A model generated the notes under the pieces. The model saw nothing but the letters and a program-made list of their open reading frames with translations. It made no database searches and was not told where the DNA came from. Positions 4,466-8,456 of a stretch of 8,456 bases of DNA are shown piece after piece. Every line of letters starts with the position of its first letter. Within the stretch, counting starts at the first letter, position 1. Origin of the DNA: Actinomycetes bacterium (GTDB taxonomy: Bacteria > Actinomycetota > Actinomycetes > Streptosporangiales > Streptosporangiaceae); NCBI GenBank assembly GCA_023425615.1, contig JAFACJ010000037.1:1-8456 (forward strand), in the 5' to 3' direction. The translations under genes and the position numbers were made by a program.

Positions 4466-7400
4466 GTGAGCTCCCCTCCTGATCACCCCGCCGACCTGCG
4501 CCGACGCCTGGACGGCCTGATGGCGCGCGACGGTTCCCGGCTGCGCCGGCGCTGGGAGGGCACCCGCAAGATCCGCGACGCCGGCCGCCGGGCCGAGGTC
4601 CAGCGCGGCCTGCTCGGCCAGATCGAGCAGGCGGAGCTGAGGCGCGCCGCCCGCGCCGCCTCCGGGCCCAAGATCACCTATCCCGAGCAGCTCCCGGTGA
4701 GCCAGAAGAAGGACGAGATCCTCGAGGCGATCCGCGATCACCAGGTGGTGATCGTCGCGGGCGAGACCGGTTCGGGCAAGACCACCCAGCTCCCCAAGAT
4801 CTGCCTGGAGCTGGGCCGGGGGGTCAGGGGCCTGATCGGCCACACCCAGCCCCGCCGGCTCGCCGCCCGCACCGTCGCCGAGCGGATCGCCGAGGAGCTG
4901 GACACCCCCTTCGGGCAGACCGTCGGCTACAAGGTCCGCTTCACCGACCACTCCGGCGGCGACACGCTGGTGCGGCTGATGACCGACGGCATCCTGCTCG
5001 CCGAACTCCAGCACGACCGCCTGCTGGAGGCGTACGACACACTGATCATCGACGAGGCGCACGAGCGCAGCCTCAACATCGACTTCCTGCTCGGCTACCT
5101 CAGGCAGATCCTGCCGCGCCGCCCCGACCTCAAGGTGATCATCACCTCGGCGACCATCGACCCCGAGCGGTTCTCCCGGCACTTCGGCGACGCCCCGATC
5201 ATCGAGGTCTCCGGGCGCACCTACCCGGTGGAGGTGCGCTACCGGCCGATCGGCGAGGAGTCCGACGACCAGGCCGACCTGTACGCGGCGATCTGCGACG
5301 CCGTCGATGAGCTCAGCCTGGAGCCGCCGGGCGACATCCTCGTCTTCCTCTCCGGTGAGCGGGAGATCCGCGACGCCGCCGACGCCCTGACCAAGAGGCA
5401 GTACCGGAACACCGAGATCCTCCCGCTGTACGCGCGGCTGTCCACGGCCGAGCAGCACAAGGTCTTCCAGTCCCATCGCGGCCGCCGGATCGTCCTGGCC
5501 ACCAACGTCGCCGAGACGTCCCTCACCGTCCCCGGGATCAAGTACGTCATCGACCCCGGGACCGCCCGCATCTCCCGCTACAGCAGCCGTCTGAAGGTGC
5601 AGCGCCTGCCGATCGAGCCGGTCTCGCAGGCCAGCGCCAACCAGCGCAAGGGCCGCTGCGGGCGCACCTCCGACGGCATCTGCATCCGCCTCTACGAGGA
5701 GGACGACTTCCTCGCACGGCCGGAGTTCACCGACCCGGAGATCCTGCGCACCAACCTGGCGTCCGTCATCCTCCAGATGACCAGCCTGGGCCTGGGCGAC
5801 GTCGCGAAGTTCCCGTTCATCGACCCGCCGGACCGCCGCAACATCAAGGACGGCGTCGACCTCCTGCACGAACTGCACGCCCTGGACAAGGAGCAGGGGC
5901 TCACCGAGATCGGCCGCAAGCTGGCGCGTCTCCCGGTGGACCCGCGCATGGGCAGGATGATCCTGGAGGCCGACCGGAACGGCTGCGTCAACGAGGTCAT
6001 GATCATCGCGGCGGCGCTGTCGATCCAGGACCCGCGCGAGCGCCCGTCGGACAAGCAGCAGGCCAGCGATGAGAAGCACGCCAGGTTCAAGGACCCCACC
6101 AGCGACTTCATGGCGTTCTTGAACCTGTGGAACCACATCGGGGAGCGCCAGCGCGAGCTGTCGGGCAGCCAGTTCCGCCGCACGCTGAAGAACGAGTTCC
6201 TGCACTATCTGCGCATCCGCGAGTGGCAGGACCTCGTGGGCCAGCTCAAACAGGTGTGCCGTGACCTCGGCATCACGGTCAACACCGCGCAGGGCGACCC
6301 CTACAAGATCCATGTGTCGCTGCTCAGCGGCCTGCTCTCCCACATCGGCCTGTTCGACGCCGAGAAGCGCGAGTACATCGGCGCCCGCAACGCCAAGTTC
6401 GCGATCTTCCCCGGATCCGGCCTGTTCAAGAAGAACCCGCGCTGGGTGATGTCGGCCGAGCTGGTGGAGACCTCCCGCCTGTGGGCGCGGGTCAACGCCA
6501 AGATCGAGCCTGACTGGGTGGAGCCGCTGGCCCAGCACCTGGTCAAGCGCTCCTACAGCGAGCCGCACTGGGAGAAGGACCAGGCCGCCGTCATGGCGCT
6601 GGAGAAGGTCACCCTCTACGGCGTCCCGATCGTCACCCAGCGCAAGGTCAACTACGGACGCATCGATCCCGAGCTGTCCCGCGACCTGTTCATCAGGAAC
6701 GCCCTGGTCGGCGGCGACTGGCAGACACACCACAAGTTCTTCCACGCCAACCGCAGGCTGCTGGCGGAGGTCGGCGAGCTGGAGGAGCGGGCCCGCCGCC
6801 GCGACATCGTGGTGGACGACGAGACGCTCGTCGACTTCTACGACCGGCGCCTCCCCGAGGACATCGTCTCCGGCGCGCACTTCGACACCTGGTGGAAGAA
6901 GACGCAGCGTGCCGAACCGGACCTGCTGAACTTCGAGAAGTCCATGCTGGTCCACGAGACCGCCCGCGAGGTGACGGAGCAGGACTACCCCGACACCTGG
7001 CGGCAGGGCGACCTCGTCTTCAAGCTCACCTACCAGTTCGAGCCCGGCGCGGACGCCGACGGCGTCACCGTCCACATCCCGCTGCACGTCCTGAACCAGG
7101 TGGACGAGGACGGCTTCGACTGGATGGTCCCGGGCCTGCGCCACGAGCTGGTCACCGCGCTCATCCGGGCGCTGCCCAAGCAGCTCCGCGTCAACTTCGT
7201 GCCTGCGCCCGACTTCGCCCGCCGGGTCCTGGAGCACATCCATCCCGGCGAGGGCGCCCTGCTGGACCGGCTGACCGAGACGCTGCGGATGCTCACGGGC
7301 GTCACGGTGCCCCGCGAGGCGTGGCAGCCCGCCCAGATCCCCGACCATCTGCGGATGACCTTCCGCATCGTTCTGGAGGGCGACGCCCGGGCTCCCGGGG

Positions 7401-8359
7401 GCAGGTCCGGCCGTCCGAACCGGAACGGCGGCAGGCGCGGCAGGCGGCTGGCCGAGGGCAAGGACCTGGCCGGGCTCAAGCGCGAGCTGGCGCCGCGGCA
7501 GCGGGAGACGCTCGCCGAGTCCACCGGCATCGAACGCCAGGGCCTGAAGGACTGGGACTTCGACGGGCTGCCCAGGCTGCACGAGCAGGGCAGGTTGAAG
7601 GCGTATCCCGCGCTGGTCGACCAGGGCGACAGCGTGGCGATCCGCACGTTCGGCACCGAGGAGGAGCAGCGCCGCGCCATGTGGCTCGGCGTGCGGCGGA
7701 TGATCCTCCTCAACGCCCCGTCCCCGGCGAAGCACCTGCAGAGCGGGCTGGGCAACCAGGCCAAGCTCACCCTGGCGCACAGCCCGCACGGCAGCGTGCA
7801 GAAGCTGTTCTCCGACATCACCGACGCCGCCGCCGACCGGCTCATGGCCGAGCACGGCGGGCCCTCCTGGGACCGGGAGTCCTACCGGAGGCTGTACGAC
7901 GCGGTACGTGCCGACCTCGCCGACACCGCCGCGGGGATCCTCGGCCGGACCGAGCGCGTCCTCGCCGCCTACCAGTCGGTCCAGCGCAAGCTGAAGGGCA
8001 CCACCAGCCTGGTGCTCGTGCCCTCGCTCACCGACGTGCGGGCGCAGCTGGACGAGCTCGTCCACCCCGGGTTCGTGACGGAGACGGGCGCCGACCGCCT
8101 CCCGGACGTCCTGCGCTATCTGCGGGCGATCGAGCACCGGCTGGACCGGCTGCCCGAGAACCCGGGCCGCGACCGGCAGCTCATGGCACAGGTGGCGGCG
8201 GTGCGCCGGGAGTGGGAGCTGGCGGGCAGGCCGGCCGAGGTCCGCTGGATGATCGAGGAGTACCGGGTCAGCCTCTTCGCCCAGTCACTCGGGACACGGT
8301 ATCCCGTTTCCGACAAAAGAATCAGGAAAGCGATTACCGAGAGTCGCCACCGGATATGA
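4466..8359 (+). CDS. hrpA: ATP-dependent RNA helicase HrpA (DEAH box)
   Basis: This encodes 1297 residues from the GTG at 4466. That start gives an N-terminus (RRRLDGLMARD) whose position matches the ~1300-residue E. coli HrpA as I recall it. A TTG at 4427 would add 13 residues and a TTA codon. No Shine-Dalgarno sequence precedes the GTG. The first RecA-like domain shows Walker A GETGSGKTT (K105), DEAH (196-199) and SAT (228-230). The second shows TNVAETSLTVPG and motif VI QRKGRCGR (393-400). Then come the winged-helix/HA2 region (~450-560), an OB-fold region (~600-690) and a long C-terminal DUF3418 region (~700-1290), ending in RWMIEEYRVSLFAQSLGT. Every helicase motif is intact, so it should be active. 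HrpA acts in the cytoplasm on RNA; E. coli HrpA affects mRNA processing and has been linked to separating collided ribosomes. Residues ~973-995 carry an Arg/Gly-rich basic insert absent from the E. coli protein as I recall it. Confidence 0.96.
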   Translation: MSSPPDHPADLRRRLDGLMARDGSRLRRRWEGTRKIRDAGRRAEVQRGLLGQIEQAELRRAARAASGPKITYPEQLPVSQKKDEILEAIRDHQVVIVAGETGSGKTTQLPKICLELGRGVRGLIGHTQPRRLAARTVAERIAEELDTPFGQTVGYKVRFTDHSGGDTLVRLMTDGILLAELQHDRLLEAYDTLIIDEAHERSLNIDFLLGYLRQILPRRPDLKVIITSATIDPERFSRHFGDAPIIEVSGRTYPVEVRYRPIGEESDDQADLYAAICDAVDELSLEPPGDILVFLSGEREIRDAADALTKRQYRNTEILPLYARLSTAEQHKVFQSHRGRRIVLATNVAETSLTVPGIKYVIDPGTARISRYSSRLKVQRLPIEPVSQASANQRKGRCGRTSDGICIRLYEEDDFLARPEFTDPEILRTNLASVILQMTSLGLGDVAKFPFIDPPDRRNIKDGVDLLHELHALDKEQGLTEIGRKLARLPVDPRMGRMILEADRNGCVNEVMIIAAALSIQDPRERPSDKQQASDEKHARFKDPTSDFMAFLNLWNHIGERQRELSGSQFRRTLKNEFLHYLRIREWQDLVGQLKQVCRDLGITVNTAQGDPYKIHVSLLSGLLSHIGLFDAEKREYIGARNAKFAIFPGSGLFKKNPRWVMSAELVETSRLWARVNAKIEPDWVEPLAQHLVKRSYSEPHWEKDQAAVMALEKVTLYGVPIVTQRKVNYGRIDPELSRDLFIRNALVGGDWQTHHKFFHANRRLLAEVGELEERARRRDIVVDDETLVDFYDRRLPEDIVSGAHFDTWWKKTQRAEPDLLNFEKSMLVHETAREVTEQDYPDTWRQGDLVFKLTYQFEPGADADGVTVHIPLHVLNQVDEDGFDWMVPGLRHELVTALIRALPKQLRVNFVPAPDFARRVLEHIHPGEGALLDRLTETLRMLTGVTVPREAWQPAQIPDHLRMTFRIVLEGDARAPGGRSGRPNRNGGRRGRRLAEGKDLAGLKRELAPRQRETLAESTGIERQGLKDWDFDGLPRLHEQGRLKAYPALVDQGDSVAIRTFGTEEEQRRAMWLGVRRMILLNAPSPAKHLQSGLGNQAKLTLAHSPHGSVQKLFSDITDAAADRLMAEHGGPSWDRESYRRLYDAVRADLADTAAGILGRTERVLAAYQSVQRKLKGTTSLVLVPSLTDVRAQLDELVHPGFVTETGADRLPDVLRYLRAIEHRLDRLPENPGRDRQLMAQVAAVRREWELAGRPAEVRWMIEEYRVSLFAQSLGTRYPVSDKRIRKAITESRHRI

Positions 8360-8366
8360 CTCTGGC

Positions 8367-8456
8367 ATGTCGGGGGACTGCGCGCTGGTCGAGGCGGCCC
8401 GGGACGGCAAGCTCGACCGGGTGAACGAGGCGCTCGCCGCCGGGGCGGGGCCCGAC
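8367..8456 (+). CDS. Ankyrin-repeat protein, N-terminal fragment
   Basis: Thirty codons from the ATG at 8367 run to the window edge without a stop. They read MSGDCALVEAARDGKLDRVN and continue EALAAGAGPD. The pattern ALxEAAxxGxxxxVxxxLxxGAxPD is the helix-turn-helix start of an ankyrin repeat, a protein-binding fold. It begins 7 bp after the hrpA stop, so co-transcription is likely, though there is only a poor GGA-type ribosome-binding site (8352-8354). Another ATG at 8356 overlaps the hrpA stop but leads into a frame without ankyrin character. The partner and function cannot be judged from this fragment. Confidence 0.75.
   Translation, partial: MSGDCALVEAARDGKLDRVNEALAAGAGPD

Noticed and set aside
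4451..8137. A 1228-codon open frame antisense to hrpA
   Set aside because: It mirrors the high-GC third-position bias of hrpA. The protein is low-complexity Leu/Asp/Val/Arg with no recognisable domain.
6892..8424. A 510-codon plus-strand frame overlapping the end of hrpA
   Set aside because: It is Arg/Pro/Ala-rich and out of frame with a clearly conserved HrpA C-terminus; it is a composition artefact.

Overview
The window is GC-rich, with frequent GTG starts and codons ending in G or C. Together with a DUF2637-type membrane protein this points to an actinomycete chromosome. A Streptosporangiales-like host is a guess from overall character; the sequence does not prove it. Nothing indicates a phage or an insertion sequence.

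Layout, left to right. Positions 1-180 hold two small hairpins and a plausible promoter. Positions 181-1164 (+) encode a four-helix DUF2637 membrane protein with a charged linker and a Fis-like helical C-terminus, followed by a strong hairpin terminator (1209-1240). Positions 1280-1835 are an unusual non-coding island of degenerate ~18-19 bp repeats (themes GCCGYRTGCCGYYG and GCTGACGTCGCC) with longer internal duplications. It lies between two terminators, at the meeting point of two convergent genes. Positions 1991-3652 (-) encode a membrane-anchored or secreted GH16 beta-glucanase with a Ser/Thr/Pro/Ala linker and a C-terminal CBM6-like domain. Its upstream region carries a perfect 21-bp palindrome. 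Positions 3868-4338 (-) encode a small secreted CAP/SCP-domain protein with its own 19-bp-stem terminator. Positions 4466-8359 (+) encode a full-length HrpA DEAH-box RNA helicase, transcribed divergently from the CAP gene. The short intergenic region between them contains GTAAC half-sites. An ankyrin-repeat gene begins at 8367 and runs off the right edge.

The genes do not form an obvious pathway. The glucanase and CAP protein are both extracytoplasmic and lie in tandem on the minus strand, but a terminator separates them, so they are probably separate units. The ankyrin gene starts 7 bp after hrpA and could be co-transcribed with it. The most unusual content is the repeat island at 1280-1835. 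Where its longer copies align, they differ only by transitions.
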